DNA of 64,000 nt from Pseudomonas hunanensis (GCF_013393325.1 NZ_QJRC01000082.1:28504-92503); one strand, 5' to 3'. Shown: positions 16,357 to 26,614, counted from the stretch's first letter. Made by a program: numbers and translations. The notes: generated by a model from the letters alone, not told the origin.

Positions 16357-16815
16357 GTGTCGAGCAAGCTAGAACAGTTGCAGGCCTTGTTGGCCCCGGT
16401 TGTCGAGGGTCTGGGCTATCAGTGCTGGGGGATCGAATACGTTTCCCAGGGTAAGCATTCGGTACTGCGCATCTACATCGACAAGGAAGGCGGCATTCTG
16501 GTGGAGGACTGCGAAGCGGTCAGTCGTCAGGCCAGCGCAATCCTCGATGTGGAAGATCCAATCAGCAGTGAGTACACCCTCGAGGTGTCTTCTCCAGGCA
16601 TGGATCGCCCACTGTTCACTCTGGAACAGTTTGCCTCGCATGCCGGCGAACAAGTGAAGATCAAGCTGCGCTCACCCTTCGAGGGTCGTCGTAACTTCCA
16701 GGGCCTTCTCCGTGGTGTGGAGGAGCAGGATGTGGTGGTCCAGGTGGACAACCAAGAGTTCCTGTTACCGATCGACTCGATCGACAAGGCCAATATTATT
16801 CCCAGTTTTGACTGA
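16357..16815 (+). CDS. rimP: Ribosome maturation factor RimP, GTG start
   Basis: Needed for maturation of the 30S subunit. The 152-residue protein starts (V)[19 protein letters not shown] and has the conserved [10 protein letters not shown] and RRNFQGLL segments of the two-domain RimP fold. Upstream in-frame ATGs at 16306 and 16339 lack ribosome-binding sites and the first sits in the terminator stem, whereas GTG 16357 has GAGGGGG at 16345-16351. It is the first gene of the rimP-nusA-infB-rbfA-truB-rpsO-pnp series. Confidence 0.95.
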   Translation: MSSKLEQLQALLAPVVEGLGYQCWGIEYVSQGKHSVLRIYIDKEGGILVEDCEAVSRQASAILDVEDPISSEYTLEVSSPGMDRPLFTLEQFASHAGEQVKIKLRSPFEGRRNFQGLLRGVEEQDVVVQVDNQEFLLPIDSIDKANIIPSFD

Positions 16816-16874
16816 GACGTGCCGGGCCCGGCGGACTATCCGGGCCCAATGGCTTGCGCAAGGCGAGGCGTACG

Positions 16875-18356
16875 ATGAGCAAAGAAGTACTGCTGGTTGT
16901 TGAATCGGTATCCAACGAAAAAGGTGTACCGCCCGGCGTCATTTTCGAAGCGCTGGAAGTGGCCCTGGCCACTGCAACCAAAAAACGTTTTGAAGACGAA
17001 GTCGACCTGCGTGTGGAAATCAATCGCCACACCGGTAGCTACGAGACTTTCCGTCGTTGGACCGTGGTCGACGAAGCCGATCTTGATGATCCGGCAATCG
17101 AGACCTGGCTGGACAAGATCAAGGACACCCACCCTGAAGCCAAGGTCGGTGACGTGATCGAGGAGAAGATCGAGTCCATCGAGTTCGGTCGTATCGCCGC
17201 CCAGACCGCCAAGCAGGTCATCGTGCAGAAGGTCCGTGAGGCCGAGCGCGCCCAGGTGGTCGATGCCTACCGCGAACGCGTGGGCGAGATCATCTCCGGT
17301 ACCGTTAAAAAGGTTACCCGCGACAACGTCATCGTTGACCTGGGCAACAATGCCGAGGCCTTGCTGGCTCGCGAAGACATCATTCCGCGCGAAACCTTCC
17401 GTGTTGGCGTGCGCCTGCGTGCGCTGCTCAAGGAAATTCGCACTGAAAACCGTGGCCCACAGCTGATTCTGTCGCGCACCGCGCCGCAGATGCTGATCGA
17501 GCTTTTCCGCATTGAAGTGCCGGAAATCGCCGAGGGCCTCATCGAAGTCATGGCTGCTTCCCGTGATCCGGGTTCGCGAGCCAAGATCGCCGTCCGCTCC
17601 AAGGACAAGCGTATCGACCCGCAAGGTGCCTGCATCGGCATGCGTGGTTCGCGCGTCCAGGCCGTATCCGGGGAGCTGGGTGGTGAGCGTGTGGATATCG
17701 TCCTGTGGGACGATAACCCGGCGCAGTTCGTCATCAACGCCATGTCGCCGGCCGAAGTCGCGGCGATCATCGTTGATGAAGATGCCCATGCCATGGACAT
17801 CGCCGTCGCCGAGGACAACCTGGCCCAGGCCATTGGCCGTGGCGGTCAGAACGTTCGCCTGGCCAGTCAGTTGACCGGCTGGACCCTGAACGTGATGACC
17901 GAGAAGGACATCCAGGCCAAGCAACAGGCCGAAACCGGTGACATCCTGCGCAATTTCATCGATGAACTGGAAGTCGACGAGGAGCTGGCCCAAGTGCTGG
18001 TCGACGAAGGCTTCACCAGCCTCGAAGAAATTGCCTACGTACCGTTGGAAGAAATGCTCAACATCGATGGCTTTGACGAAGATATCGTCAATGAGCTCCG
18101 CGCTCGAGCCAAGGACCGTTTGTTGACCAAGGCCATCGCTACCGAAGAAAAACTGGCAGACGCCCACCCGGCCGAAGACCTGCTCTCCCTCGAGGGCATG
18201 GACAAGGACCTGGCGGCTGAACTGGCGGTGCGCGGCGTGGTTAACCGCGAAGACCTGGCCGAGCAGTCGATCGACGATCTGCTCGACATCGACGGCATCG
18301 ACGAAGAGCGTGCCGGCAAGTTGATCATGGCCGCCCGAGCCCACTGGTTCGAGTAA
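16875..18356 (+). CDS. nusA: Transcription termination/antitermination factor NusA
   Basis: RNA polymerase-binding factor for pausing, termination and rRNA antitermination. The 493-residue protein contains the N-terminal polymerase-binding domain (about 1-125), an S1 domain (about 135-200), tandem KH domains (about 200-345, with [13 protein letters not shown]) and two C-terminal acidic repeats (about 360-490, seen twice as ...LLxIDGIDExxA-like segments). ATG 16875 follows AGGCGAGGCG; an upstream in-frame start at 16854 is less likely. It lies 59 bases after rimP and 27 before infB. Confidence 0.97.
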   Translation: MSKEVLLVVESVSNEKGVPPGVIFEALEVALATATKKRFEDEVDLRVEINRHTGSYETFRRWTVVDEADLDDPAIETWLDKIKDTHPEAKVGDVIEEKIESIEFGRIAAQTAKQVIVQKVREAERAQVVDAYRERVGEIISGTVKKVTRDNVIVDLGNNAEALLAREDIIPRETFRVGVRLRALLKEIRTENRGPQLILSRTAPQMLIELFRIEVPEIAEGLIEVMAASRDPGSRAKIAVRSKDKRIDPQGACIGMRGSRVQAVSGELGGERVDIVLWDDNPAQFVINAMSPAEVAAIIVDEDAHAMDIAVAEDNLAQAIGRGGQNVRLASQLTGWTLNVMTEKDIQAKQQAETGDILRNFIDELEVDEELAQVLVDEGFTSLEEIAYVPLEEMLNIDGFDEDIVNELRARAKDRLLTKAIATEEKLADAHPAEDLLSLEGMDKDLAAELAVRGVVNREDLAEQSIDDLLDIDGIDEERAGKLIMAARAHWFE

Positions 18357-18383
18357 TTAGGCGCGGCCTGAGGAGAGAAGTGC

Positions 18384-20912
18384 ATGACGCAAGTCACGGT
18401 GAAAGAACTGGCCCAAGAGGTCGAGGCACCGGTAGAGCGCCTGCTGCAGCAGATGCGTGAGGCAGGTCTGCCGCACACCGACGCCGGTCAGGTAGTGACC
18501 GACAATGAGAAGCAGACCCTGCTGACTCATTTGAAAAGCAGCCACAAGAGCAAGGCGGAAGAGCCGCGCAAGATTACCTTGCAGCGCAAAACCACCAGCA
18601 CCCTGCGTGTCGCCGGTAGCAAGAGCATCAGCGTAGAAGTACGCAAGAAGAAAGTTTTCGTGCAGCGCAGCCCGGAAGAAATCCAGGCTGAGCAGAAGCG
18701 TGAGCTGGATGAGCGCCGCGCGGCTGAAAATGCCGCTCGCGACAAGGTCGAGGCCGAAGTTCGCCAGCGCAACGAAGAGCAAGCCCGTCGTCAGGCGGCC
18801 GACTCCGCTGTAGCCGCCCCTGCGCCTGCCGCCAAGCCAGAGCCGGCTCCTGCCGCTGCCCCGGCCCCGGTAGTCGCCGACGCTCCGGCCTCCGAAGACG
18901 CTGCAGCCCGTGCTGCCGAGCGCAAGAAGGACGAGACCCGTCGCAACGAAAGCCGTACTCGCGATGACGACCGTCGTCGTGGCGAGGCGCCTCGTGTGTC
19001 GATCAAGGTCAAGGTCAAGGAGAAGGAAAAGGCGCCGACTCCGCGTGCTGCTCCGCGCACTACCGACGAAGAGAGCGATGGCGCTCGTCGTGGTCGTGGC
19101 GGCAAGGGCAAGCTGAAAAAGCGTAATCAGCACGGCTTCCAGAACCCGACTGGCCCCGTCATCCGTGACGTGACCATCGGCGAGACCATCACGGTCTCCG
19201 AGCTGGCCAACCAGATGTCCGTCAAGGGCGCTGAAGTGGTCAAGTTCATGTTCAAGATGGGTACTCCGGTCACCATCAACCAGGTGCTCGACCAGGAAAC
19301 CGCTCAGCTGATCGCAGAAGAGCTGGGCCACAAGGTCACCCTGGTCAGCGACACCGCGCTGGAAGACTCCCTGGCCGAATCGCTGAAATTCGAAGGCCAG
19401 ACCGAGTCGCGTGCACCGGTGGTTACTGTCATGGGTCACGTTGACCATGGTAAGACCTCGCTGCTCGACTACATCCGTCGTGCCAAGGTTGCCGCTGGCG
19501 AAGCCGGTGGTATCACCCAGCACATCGGTGCCTACCACGTGGAAACCGACCGCGGTATGGTCACCTTCCTCGACACCCCGGGCCACGCAGCTTTCACCCA
19601 GATGCGTGCACGCGGTGCCAAGGCGACCGACATCGTCATCCTGGTGGTGGCAGCGGACGACGGCGTGATGCCTCAAACCCGCGAAGCCGTTCAGCATGCC
19701 AAGGCAGCTGGCGTTCCGCTGGTGGTTGCGGTGAACAAGATCGACAAGCCAGGTGCTGACCTCGATCGCATCCGCAACGAACTGTCCGTCGAAGGCGTAA
19801 CCTCCGAGGACTGGGGTGGTGACACTCCGTTCGTCAAGGTTTCGGCGAAGATGGGTACCGGCGTCGACGAACTGCTCGAAGCTGTCCTGCTGCAGGCCGA
19901 GATCCTCGAACTGACTGCAACCCCGACCGCCCCAGGTCGTGGCGTGGTCGTCGAATCGCGCCTGGACAAGGGCCGTGGCCCAGTGGCGACCATCCTGGTT
20001 CAGGACGGTACCCTGCGTCAGGGCGACATGGTTCTGTGCGGTTCCAACTATGGCCGCGTGCGTGCCATGCTCGACGAGAACGGCAAGCCTGTGAAGGAAG
20101 CCGGCCCGTCGATCCCGGTCGAAATCCTCGGCCTGGACGGTACCCCGGAAGCCGGTGACGAGCTGTCCGTGGTTGCCGACGAGAAGAAAGCCCGTGAAGT
20201 TGCCCTGTTCCGTCAAGGCAAGTACCGCGAGGTCAAGCTGGCCCGTGCTCACGCCGGCAAGCTGGAAAACATCTTCGAGACCATGGGTCAGGAAGAGAAG
20301 AAAACCCTCAACATCGTTCTCAAGACCGATGTGCGTGGTTCTCTGGAAGCACTGCAGGGCTCGCTTGGCGGCCTGGGCAACGACGAAGTGCAGGTGCGTG
20401 TGATTGGTGGTGGCGTCGGTGGTATCACCGAAAGCGACGCCAACCTGGCACTGGCTTCGAACGCAGTACTGTTCGGCTTCAACGTGCGTGCCGATGCCGG
20501 TGCGCGCAAGATCGTCGAGCAAGAAGGTCTGGATATGCGTTACTACAACGTGATCTACGACATCATCGAAGACGTCAAGAAGGCCCTGACCGGCATGCTC
20601 GGCAGCGATGTTCGCGAGAACATCCTGGGTGTCGCCGAAGTGCGTGACGTGTTCCGTTCGCCGAAGTTCGGCGCCATCGCTGGCTGTATGGTCATCGAGG
20701 GTACCGTTTACCGCAACCGTCCGATCCGCGTACTGCGCGACGACGTTGTGATCTTCGAAGGCGAGCTGGAATCGCTGCGTCGCTTCAAGGACGACGCCTC
20801 CGAAGTGCGTTCGGGCATGGAGTGCGGTATTGGCGTCAAGAGCTACAACGACGTCAAGGTCGGCGACAAGATCGAAGTCTTCGAGAAAGTCCAGGTGGCT
20901 CGTACCCTTTAA
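18384..20912 (+). CDS. infB: Translation initiation factor IF-2
   Basis: GTPase that places initiator tRNA on the ribosome. The 842-residue protein has IF2N domains at both ends of the N-terminal half, a long charged and Ala/Pro-rich linker (about 95-240, of low complexity), then the G domain with G1 GHVDHGKT at 351-358, DTPGHAAF, and NKID, followed by domains II-IV ending in [26 protein letters not shown] precedes ATG 18384. Shorter internal-start isoforms known in E. coli are possible but not decidable here. Confidence 0.98.
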   Translation: MTQVTVKELAQEVEAPVERLLQQMREAGLPHTDAGQVVTDNEKQTLLTHLKSSHKSKAEEPRKITLQRKTTSTLRVAGSKSISVEVRKKKVFVQRSPEEIQAEQKRELDERRAAENAARDKVEAEVRQRNEEQARRQAADSAVAAPAPAAKPEPAPAAAPAPVVADAPASEDAAARAAERKKDETRRNESRTRDDDRRRGEAPRVSIKVKVKEKEKAPTPRAAPRTTDEESDGARRGRGGKGKLKKRNQHGFQNPTGPVIRDVTIGETITVSELANQMSVKGAEVVKFMFKMGTPVTINQVLDQETAQLIAEELGHKVTLVSDTALEDSLAESLKFEGQTESRAPVVTVMGHVDHGKTSLLDYIRRAKVAAGEAGGITQHIGAYHVETDRGMVTFLDTPGHAAFTQMRARGAKATDIVILVVAADDGVMPQTREAVQHAKAAGVPLVVAVNKIDKPGADLDRIRNELSVEGVTSEDWGGDTPFVKVSAKMGTGVDELLEAVLLQAEILELTATPTAPGRGVVVESRLDKGRGPVATILVQDGTLRQGDMVLCGSNYGRVRAMLDENGKPVKEAGPSIPVEILGLDGTPEAGDELSVVADEKKAREVALFRQGKYREVKLARAHAGKLENIFETMGQEEKKTLNIVLKTDVRGSLEALQGSLGGLGNDEVQVRVIGGGVGGITESDANLALASNAVLFGFNVRADAGARKIVEQEGLDMRYYNVIYDIIEDVKKALTGMLGSDVRENILGVAEVRDVFRSPKFGAIAGCMVIEGTVYRNRPIRVLRDDVVIFEGELESLRRFKDDASEVRSGMECGIGVKSYNDVKVGDKIEVFEKVQVARTL

Positions 20913-20923
20913 GGGCGAGCGAG

Positions 20924-20954
20924 CCGCAAGCGCCCGCTACAGGGCGGCTTGCGG
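20924..20954 (+). terminator. Hairpin 1 between infB and rbfA
   Basis: CCGCAAGC-GCCC (20924-20935) pairs with GGGC-G-GCTTGCGG (20942-20954), a 12-bp stem with one bulged G, directly after infB. It has no T-run. Confidence 0.55.
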
Positions 20955-20969
20955 TACCTCTTCAGGTAG

Positions 20970-20999
20970 CGCCCGGTCAGGCATTCGTCTGTCCGGGCG
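20970..20999 (+). terminator. Hairpin 2 between infB and rbfA
   Basis: CGCCCGG (20970-20976) pairs with CCGGGCG (20993-20999), followed by TTTGCC. With hairpin 1 it makes a double-hairpin spacer that may process or partly terminate the operon transcript. Confidence 0.5.
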
Positions 21000-21028
21000 T
21001 TTGCCGCTTTAAGTTACAGGTAGCAAGA

Positions 21029-21427
21029 ATGGCCAAAGAATATAGCCGTACCCAACGTATTGGCGATCAGATGCAGCGCGAGCTGGCCGAACTGATCCGT
21101 CGCGAAGTCAAGGACCCACGCGTCGGTCTGGTGACCATCACCGCCGTGGACGTCAGCCGTGACCTGGGCCATGCCAAGGTGTTCATCACCGTCATGGGCG
21201 AGGAAACCCCGGACGCCGTGCAGCAGTCGCTCAAGGCATTGAACAGCGCTGCCAGCTTCCTGCGTCTGCACCTGGGGCGTTCGATGCAACTGCGCAGCGT
21301 GCCGCAGCTGCACTTCCACTTCGATGAAAGTGTCAGCCGTGGTGTGCACCTGTCGGCGCTGATCGAGCGTGCAGTGGCCGAAGACCGCCTGCACAAGGAT
21401 GCCGACGAGTCGGGCACCAAGGAGTAA
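21029..21427 (+). CDS. rbfA: 30S ribosome-binding factor RbfA
   Basis: Cold-adaptation and 16S rRNA maturation factor with a KH-type fold. The 132-residue protein shows the N-terminal [25 protein letters not shown] and the [16 protein letters not shown] strand-helix region typical of RbfA. The open frame extends back into infB, but ATG 21029 after TACAGGTAGCAAGA gives the family start. The truB start lies immediately downstream. Confidence 0.96.
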   Translation: MAKEYSRTQRIGDQMQRELAELIRREVKDPRVGLVTITAVDVSRDLGHAKVFITVMGEETPDAVQQSLKALNSAASFLRLHLGRSMQLRSVPQLHFHFDESVSRGVHLSALIERAVAEDRLHKDADESGTKE

Positions 21428-21430
21428 GTG

Positions 21431-22348
21431 GTGGCCCAGGTCAAACGTATCCGCCGCAATGTCAGCGGCATCATCCTGCTCGACAAGCCGCTGGGCTTCA
21501 CGTCCAACGCCGCCCTGCAAAAGGTGCGCTGGCTGCTCAATGCGGAAAAGGCCGGCCACACCGGTAGCCTCGATCCGTTGGCAACCGGCGTGCTGCCGCT
21601 GTGCTTCGGCGAGGCGACCAAGTTTTCGCAGTACTTGCTCGATTCCGACAAGGGCTACGAAACCGTCATGCAGATGGGGCAGACTACCAACACCGGCGAT
21701 GCCGAGGGCGAGGTACTGCAGACTCGCGACGTGACCGTTGGTCGCGCCGATATCGAGGCGCTGCTGCCACGTTTTCGTGGCCCCATCAGCCAGATACCGC
21801 CCATGTACTCGGCGCTCAAGCGTGATGGCCAGCCGCTGTACAAACTGGCGCGTGCAGGAGAGGTAGTGGAGCGCGAGGCGCGTTCTGTTACTATTAACCG
21901 CTTGGAGTTGCTCGAGTGCGAAGGCACCCGTGCACGGTTGAGCGTAGGATGCAGCAAAGGCACCTATATCCGCACCCTGGTGGAGGATATCGGTGAAGCC
22001 CTAGGCTGCGGCGCTTATGTCGCCGAGCTGCGCAGGACCCAGGCCGGGCCCTTCGCGCTGGCACAGACGGTTACCCTCGAGGAACTCGAACAGGCCCATG
22101 CCGACGGTGGCAACGAAGCGCTCGACCGCTTCCTGATGCCATCTGACAGCGGGCTGCAGGACTGGCCGATGGTCAGCCTGTCGGAACACAGTGCGTTCTA
22201 CTGGCTGCATGGGCAGGCGGTACGCGCGCCGGACGCGCCACAATTTGGCATGGTCCGGGTACAGGATCATAATGCGCGCTTCATCGGTATCGGTGAAGTG
22301 AGCGAAGACGGGCGCATTGCGCCGCGTCGGCTGATTCGGTCGGAATGA
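21431..22348 (+). CDS. truB: tRNA pseudouridine-55 synthase TruB, GTG start
   Basis: Makes pseudouridine 55 in the T loop of tRNAs. The 305-residue protein has the catalytic motif [19 protein letters not shown] (catalytic Asp near residue 45), the KGYE segment, and a C-terminal PUA domain. Tandem GTG codons occur at 21428 and 21431; AAGGAG (21419-21424) is 6 bases from the second, which is chosen. The gene begins 3 bases after the rbfA stop. Confidence 0.96.
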   Translation: MAQVKRIRRNVSGIILLDKPLGFTSNAALQKVRWLLNAEKAGHTGSLDPLATGVLPLCFGEATKFSQYLLDSDKGYETVMQMGQTTNTGDAEGEVLQTRDVTVGRADIEALLPRFRGPISQIPPMYSALKRDGQPLYKLARAGEVVEREARSVTINRLELLECEGTRARLSVGCSKGTYIRTLVEDIGEALGCGAYVAELRRTQAGPFALAQTVTLEELEQAHADGGNEALDRFLMPSDSGLQDWPMVSLSEHSAFYWLHGQAVRAPDAPQFGMVRVQDHNARFIGIGEVSEDGRIAPRRLIRSE

Positions 22349-22495
22349 CCGAAACCGCGGGGCCAGGCTGTTGCCGGGTCTCACGGAATCAAGGGTGGCT
22401 GTCAGTAGGCACGGTCACACCTTTTTTATTAATACAGGGATTTGTCCCTGGCCTATTGGACCCCGCATGCGGGATCCGTTATCAGGAGAAGCCAA

Positions 22496-22765
22496 ATGGC
22501 CCTCAGCGTTGAAGAAAAAGCTCAAATCGTTACCGACTTCCAGCAAGCCGCTGGCGACACTGGTAGCCCAGAAGTTCAGGTTGCTCTGCTGACCGCGAAC
22601 ATCAACAAGCTGCAAGGCCACTTCAAGGCCAACGGTAAAGACCACCACTCGCGTCGTGGCCTGATCCGTATGGTAAACCAGCGTCGTAAGCTGCTGGACT
22701 ACCTGAAGGGCAAAGACACCACTCGTTACAGCGCCCTGATCGGTCGCCTGGGCCTGCGTCGCTAA
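22496..22765 (+). CDS. rpsO: 30S ribosomal protein S15
   Basis: Primary 16S rRNA-binding protein of the central domain. It is 89 residues, beginning [17 protein letters not shown], with the RNA-binding segment [31 protein letters not shown] lies just before ATG 22496. In E. coli S15 represses its own translation through a leader pseudoknot; the 147-base leader here (22349-22495) is long enough for such control, but I cannot identify the fold by eye. Confidence 0.98.
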   Translation: MALSVEEKAQIVTDFQQAAGDTGSPEVQVALLTANINKLQGHFKANGKDHHSRRGLIRMVNQRRKLLDYLKGKDTTRYSALIGRLGLRR

Positions 22766-22810
22766 TAGCGGCCTGGTCAGTGGTGTGCATGGCGTGTCTC
22801 ATGCATTGGC

Positions 22811-22829
22811 AACGCTGCCTGGCAGCGTT
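22811..22829 (+). terminator. Hairpin between rpsO and pnp
   Basis: Perfect 8-bp stem AACGCTGC (22811-22818) with GCAGCGTT (22822-22829), loop CTG, and only TCTATG after it. It is probably a processing or stability hairpin at the 3' end of rpsO mRNA. Confidence 0.6.
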
Positions 22830-22856
22830 GTCTATGAGCATGTCATGCGTATCTCC

Positions 22857-22916
22857 GAGGTTGGCAGCCTGGTGAAGTTGAGCGGTTTTCCGCTCTTCAG
22901 CCAGGCTCCCAACCTC
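22857..22916 (+). promoter_or_regulatory. Long pnp leader hairpin (RNase III-type site)
   Basis: A nearly continuous stem of about 26 bp: GAGGTTGG/CCAACCTC closes the base (22857-22864 with 22909-22916), then AGCCTGG/CCAGGCT, then GAGCGG/CCGCTC around loop TTTT. It lies about 100 bases before pnp. In E. coli, RNase III cuts an equivalent pnp leader hairpin and PNPase then represses its own synthesis; the position and length here fit that role, by inference. Confidence 0.75.
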
Positions 22917-23015
22917 GTGTTGTATCTGGACGGTCAATGGGGCCGATTCCCCGTTCTGCCCAAGAATTCGCAAGAAACCAGTTCCCCCAAGAGCCACTGA
23001 AAAAGGTAGGAAACC

Positions 23016-25121
23016 GTGAACCCGGTAATCAAGACTTTCCAGTTCGGTCAATCGACCGTTACTCTCGAAACGGGCCGTATCGCCCGTCAGGCAACCGGCG
23101 CCGTGCTGGTTACCGTCGACAACGACGTCACCGTGCTGGTGACTGTGGTAGGCGCCAAACAGGCTGATCCAGGCAAGGGCTTCTTCCCCCTGTCGGTTCA
23201 CTACCAGGAAAAGACCTACGCCGCCGGCAAGATCCCGGGTGGCTTCTTCAAGCGTGAAGGCCGTCCTTCCGAGAAAGAGACGCTGACCTCGCGCCTGATC
23301 GACCGTCCGATCCGTCCGCTGTTCCCGGAAGGCTTCATGAACGAAGTGCAGGTTGTCTGCACCGTGGTTTCCACCAGCAAGAAGACCGACCCGGACATCG
23401 CTGCGATGATCGGTACCTCGGCTGCCCTGGCCATTTCCGGCATCCCGTTCGAAGGCCCGATCGGCGCCGCTCGCGTTGCTTTCCACGAAAGCACCGGCTA
23501 CCTGCTGAACCCGACCTACGAGCAACTGGCTGCCTCGAGCCTGGACATGGTCGTTGCCGGTACCGCCGACGCCGTACTGATGGTTGAATCGGAAGCTCAA
23601 GAGCTGACCGAAGACCAGATGCTGGGCGCTGTACTGTTCGCCCACGACGAATTCCAGGCTGTGATCCAGGCTGTCAAAGAGCTGGCCGCCGAAGCTGCCA
23701 AGCCGACCTGGGACTGGAAACCTGCAGTTGCCAACACGGAGCTGTTCAACGCTATCCGCGCCGAGTTCGGCGAAGCGGTTTCGCAGGGCTACACCATCAC
23801 CGTCAAGGCCGACCGCTATGCGCGTCTGGGCGAGCTGCGCGATCAGGCGATCGCCAAGTTCTCCGGTGAAGAAGGCCAGCCTTCGGCTTCCGAAGTGAAA
23901 GAAATCTTCGGCGAAATCGAATACCGCACCGTTCGCGAAAACATCGTAAACGGCAAGCCACGTATCGACGGTCGCGACACCAAGACCGTTCGCCCGCTGA
24001 ACATCGAAGTCGGCGTGCTGCCGAAGACTCACGGTTCGGCGCTGTTCACCCGTGGCGAAACCCAGGCCCTGGTCGTTGCGACCCTGGGTACTGCCCGTGA
24101 CGCCCAGCTGCTGGATACCCTCGAAGGCGAGAAGAAAGACCCCTTCATGCTGCACTACAACTTCCCGCCGTTCTCGGTAGGTGAGTGTGGCCGTATGGGC
24201 GGTGCTGGCCGTCGCGAAATCGGCCACGGCCGTCTGGCCCGTCGTTCGGTTCAGGCCATGCTGCCTGCCGCTGACGTGTTCCCGTACACCATTCGCGTGG
24301 TTTCGGAAATCACCGAATCCAACGGCTCCAGCTCCATGGCTTCGGTCTGTGGTGCTTCCCTGGCGCTGATGGACGCTGGTGTGCCGATGAAGGCACCGGT
24401 TGCCGGTATCGCCATGGGCCTGGTCAAGGAAGGCGAGAAGTTCGCGGTCCTGACCGACATCCTGGGTGACGAAGACCACCTGGGCGACATGGACTTCAAG
24501 GTAGCCGGTACCGCCAAGGGCGTGACCGCGCTGCAGATGGACATCAAGATCAACGGCATCACTGAAGAGATCATGGAAATCGCCCTGGGCCAAGCCCTGG
24601 AAGCGCGCCTGAACATCCTCGGTCAGATGAACCAGATCATTGGCCAGTCGCGTACCGAACTGTCGGCCAACGCCCCGACCATGATCGCGATGAAGATCGA
24701 TACCGACAAGATTCGTGACGTTATCGGCAAAGGCGGCGCCACCATTCGCGCCATCTGCGAAGAGACCAAGGCCTCGATCGACATCGAAGACGACGGCTCG
24801 ATCAAGATCTTCGGCGAAACCAAGGAAGCGGCAGAGGCTGCCAAGCAGCGCATCCTGGGCATCACCGCAGAGGCCGAGATCGGCAAGATCTACGTCGGCA
24901 AGGTTGAGCGCATCGTCGACTTCGGCGCCTTCGTCAACATCCTGCCTGGCAAGGACGGCCTGGTGCACATCTCCATGCTGAGCGATGCTCGCGTCGAGAA
25001 AGTCACCGACATCCTCAAAGAAGGCCAGGAAGTCGAAGTGCTGGTACTGGACGTGGACAACCGCGGCCGTATCAAGCTGTCGATCAAGGACGTAGCCGCG
25101 GCCAAGGCCTCGGGCGTTTAA
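23016..25121 (+). CDS. pnp: Polyribonucleotide nucleotidyltransferase (PNPase), GTG start
   Basis: 3'-5' phosphorolytic exoribonuclease and degradosome component. The 701-residue protein has two RNase PH domains (about 1-220 and 310-540), with [12 protein letters not shown] in the first and [17 protein letters not shown] in the second, then KH (about 555-610, [12 protein letters not shown]) and S1 (about 620-690, [20 protein letters not shown]) domains. The start is GTG 23016 with TAGGAAA upstream. It is preceded by a long leader hairpin and ends at a strong terminator. Confidence 0.98.
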   Translation: MNPVIKTFQFGQSTVTLETGRIARQATGAVLVTVDNDVTVLVTVVGAKQADPGKGFFPLSVHYQEKTYAAGKIPGGFFKREGRPSEKETLTSRLIDRPIRPLFPEGFMNEVQVVCTVVSTSKKTDPDIAAMIGTSAALAISGIPFEGPIGAARVAFHESTGYLLNPTYEQLAASSLDMVVAGTADAVLMVESEAQELTEDQMLGAVLFAHDEFQAVIQAVKELAAEAAKPTWDWKPAVANTELFNAIRAEFGEAVSQGYTITVKADRYARLGELRDQAIAKFSGEEGQPSASEVKEIFGEIEYRTVRENIVNGKPRIDGRDTKTVRPLNIEVGVLPKTHGSALFTRGETQALVVATLGTARDAQLLDTLEGEKKDPFMLHYNFPPFSVGECGRMGGAGRREIGHGRLARRSVQAMLPAADVFPYTIRVVSEITESNGSSSMASVCGASLALMDAGVPMKAPVAGIAMGLVKEGEKFAVLTDILGDEDHLGDMDFKVAGTAKGVTALQMDIKINGITEEIMEIALGQALEARLNILGQMNQIIGQSRTELSANAPTMIAMKIDTDKIRDVIGKGGATIRAICEETKASIDIEDDGSIKIFGETKEAAEAAKQRILGITAEAEIGKIYVGKVERIVDFGAFVNILPGKDGLVHISMLSDARVEKVTDILKEGQEVEVLVLDVDNRGRIKLSIKDVAAAKASGV

Positions 25122-25143
25122 GCGACGGTTGCACGCAACACGG

Positions 25144-25168
25144 AAAGGGCCCTTCGGGGCCCTTTTTT
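25144..25168 (+). terminator. Rho-independent terminator after pnp
   Basis: AAAGGGCCC (25144-25152), loop TTCG, GGGCCCTTT (25157-25165), then T to 25168. A stable tetraloop terminator closing the rimP-pnp operon. Confidence 0.93.
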
Positions 25169-25385
25169 CATGCGCGACGGGAACCTTTAGCGGACTTGCA
25201 TCTTGCATGCAGGTTTCCCACGCTGATTGCAAAATGCACGAACGCTCAAGTGATGGCGTTTAGCTAAGTCATTGATTTATAAAGGTTCAAGCGAAGCGGT
25301 AAAGCTGGCACAGCACATGCAACTACCCTCATACCTGACGCCAGGACATACGGCGCAGACCTTTCGAAAAACAGGAGTGACCCAC

Positions 25386-25736
25386 ATGAAGAAGTTCGCC
25401 ATTGCTGCCGCTACTGCTACCGCTCTGACCCTGACCATGGCTAACGCGGCATTCGCCCAGCAATCCACCCAGGCGCCGATGACACTGGCGGCTGGTGAGG
25501 TGACCAAAGCCAAGGAAGCTACCTCCGACACCTGGATCACCACCAAGGTGAAGGCTGACCTGATGACCGAGAAAGGTGTGCCTGGCAGCGACATCAAAGT
25601 CGAAACCAACAAGGGTGTCGTGTCGCTGTCGTCCGATGTGGCGGTGACCGATGCACAGAAAGAGATGGCTGTTGCCATCGCCAAGAAGATCAAAGGTGTG
25701 CAGGCCGTTTCGGCTGATGGCCTGAAATCCGAATAA
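25386..25736 (+). CDS. Periplasmic BON-domain protein
   Basis: A 116-residue exported protein of OsmY type. It has a signal peptide MKKFAIAAATATALTLTMAN with likely cleavage after AFA (residue 24), then one BON domain (about 48-112, from TWITTKVKADLM to VQAVSADGLK). BON domains are thought to bind phospholipid or membranes. AGGAG at 25373-25377 supports ATG 25386 over the earlier in-frame start at 25272. It is monocistronic, flanked by terminators on both sides. The 217-base upstream gap presumably holds its promoter, possibly a stress promoter, which I cannot assign. Confidence 0.88.
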   Translation: MKKFAIAAATATALTLTMANAAFAQQSTQAPMTLAAGEVTKAKEATSDTWITTKVKADLMTEKGVPGSDIKVETNKGVVSLSSDVAVTDAQKEMAVAIAKKIKGVQAVSADGLKSE

Positions 25737-25777
25737 GGAATGTCCCGTCGGCCAAACGGATTTGGCCACTTATGCAC

Positions 25778-25805
25778 AAAGCCCCGGCCTGAGCCGGGGC
25801 TTTTT
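25778..25805. terminator. Bidirectional terminator, BON gene / monooxygenase gene
   Basis: AAA-GCCCCGGC (25778-25788), loop CTGA, GCCGGGGC (25793-25800) and TTTTT. A/T flanks on both sides allow it to serve both convergent genes. Confidence 0.9.
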
Positions 25806-25813
25806 CATCTCAG

Positions 25814-26116
25814 CTAGTACATCGGGTTGCGCGTGATCACATCGCTTTCGAAGCATTCCTGTTCGGCGATCAGGGGCTCGACCAATGGGCGGCTATCGCG
25901 GAAATGTGCGGTCTGGGTGTGCGCGTCATACGCCGCATCATCGCGATAGATTTCGTAGAGGTAGATCACGTCTGGGTCGAACCGGTCCTGCGACACATCG
26001 AACACCAGGCAGCCTGGCTCGCTGGCGACGGAAGCTGCGGCATTGACTTTGATCGCGGTCAGGAAAGCTTCGGCGCAGCCGGGCTTCACTCGGGTCTTGA
26101 TAAACAAGCTATACAC
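25814..26116 (-). CDS. Antibiotic biosynthesis monooxygenase (ABM) family protein, GTG start
   Basis: A 100-residue dimeric ferredoxin-like ABM/quinol-monooxygenase (YgiN-like) protein: YSLFIKTRVKPGCAEAFLTA, SEPGCLVFDVSQD, VIYLYEIYRDDAAYDAHTQTAHF are the family pattern. Substrate cannot be inferred. The open frame runs much further upstream, but the GTG at 26116 has AGGAG at 6-base spacing and gives the family N-terminus. It is divergent from a VOC-family gene, sharing a 60-base regulatory region with a perfect palindrome. Confidence 0.85.
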   Translation of the reverse strand: MYSLFIKTRVKPGCAEAFLTAIKVNAAASVASEPGCLVFDVSQDRFDPDVIYLYEIYRDDAAYDAHTQTAHFRDSRPLVEPLIAEQECFESDVITRNPMY

Positions 26117-26150
26117 AAAGCGCTCCTTTTGTTTTAAATTCTGTTTTGAA

Positions 26151-26160
26151 TTGTATACAA
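26151..26160. promoter_or_regulatory. Perfect palindrome TTGTATACAA, GntR-type operator candidate
   Basis: A perfect 10-bp palindrome in the 60-base region between two divergent genes. This sequence resembles operators of FadR-subgroup GntR repressors. It lies 35 bases from the monooxygenase start and 17 from the VOC start, where it could cover both promoters. No regulator gene is adjacent. Confidence 0.5.
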
Positions 26161-26176
26161 AAATGGAGCCCCGCCA

Positions 26177-26596
26177 ATGTCCGAATTGCCTGCACGCCCT
26201 GGCCGCCTGAATGGCCTGCGCCACATCGCCTTGCTGGTACCCAACCTTGAAGAGTGTGAGCGTTTCTACGTCGATGTGCTGGGCATGGAAGTGCTGAACC
26301 GCGCCAACGAGGACCTGGTGTACCTCACCTGCGGTAACGACAACTTGTCGCTGGGGCGGGGGGCAGGGGCGGCCAATGGGTTGCAGACCCTGGATCACTA
26401 CGGGTTCATCGTGGACAGCGTGGAGGAGTTGGAGGCCTGGTACCAGTACTTCAAGGCCCATGGCGTGACCTTGTTGGACCGGCCTTTCAACCATGGTGAT
26501 GGGGCGCGCAGCTTCCACCTGCTGGACCCGGCGGGGAACAAGGTGCAGCCGCTGTATCACCCGGCGGTGTCGGGGCAGCGGTTAGTGAGTGCCTGA
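26177..26596 (+). CDS. VOC-family (glyoxalase/dioxygenase-like) protein
   Basis: A 139-residue vicinal-oxygen-chelate protein. Two beta-alpha-beta-beta-beta modules are visible: LRHIALLVPNLEECERFYVDVLGM (metal-ligand His near residue 16) and LDHYGFIVDSVEELEAWYQYF (His near 74), followed by SFHLLDPAGNKVQPLY. Metal-dependent lyase or dioxygenase activity is likely, but the substrate is not recognisable. It is divergent from the ABM gene and probably co-regulated through the shared palindrome. A REP element follows its stop. Confidence 0.85.
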   Translation: MSELPARPGRLNGLRHIALLVPNLEECERFYVDVLGMEVLNRANEDLVYLTCGNDNLSLGRGAGAANGLQTLDHYGFIVDSVEELEAWYQYFKAHGVTLLDRPFNHGDGARSFHLLDPAGNKVQPLYHPAVSGQRLVSA

Positions 26597-26614
26597 ATTG
26601 ATATCACCTGATCG

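Noticed and set aside
22349..22495. E. coli-type S15 autoregulatory pseudoknot upstream of rpsO
   Set aside because: The leader is long enough, but I could not recognise the characteristic stems by eye, so no feature is called.
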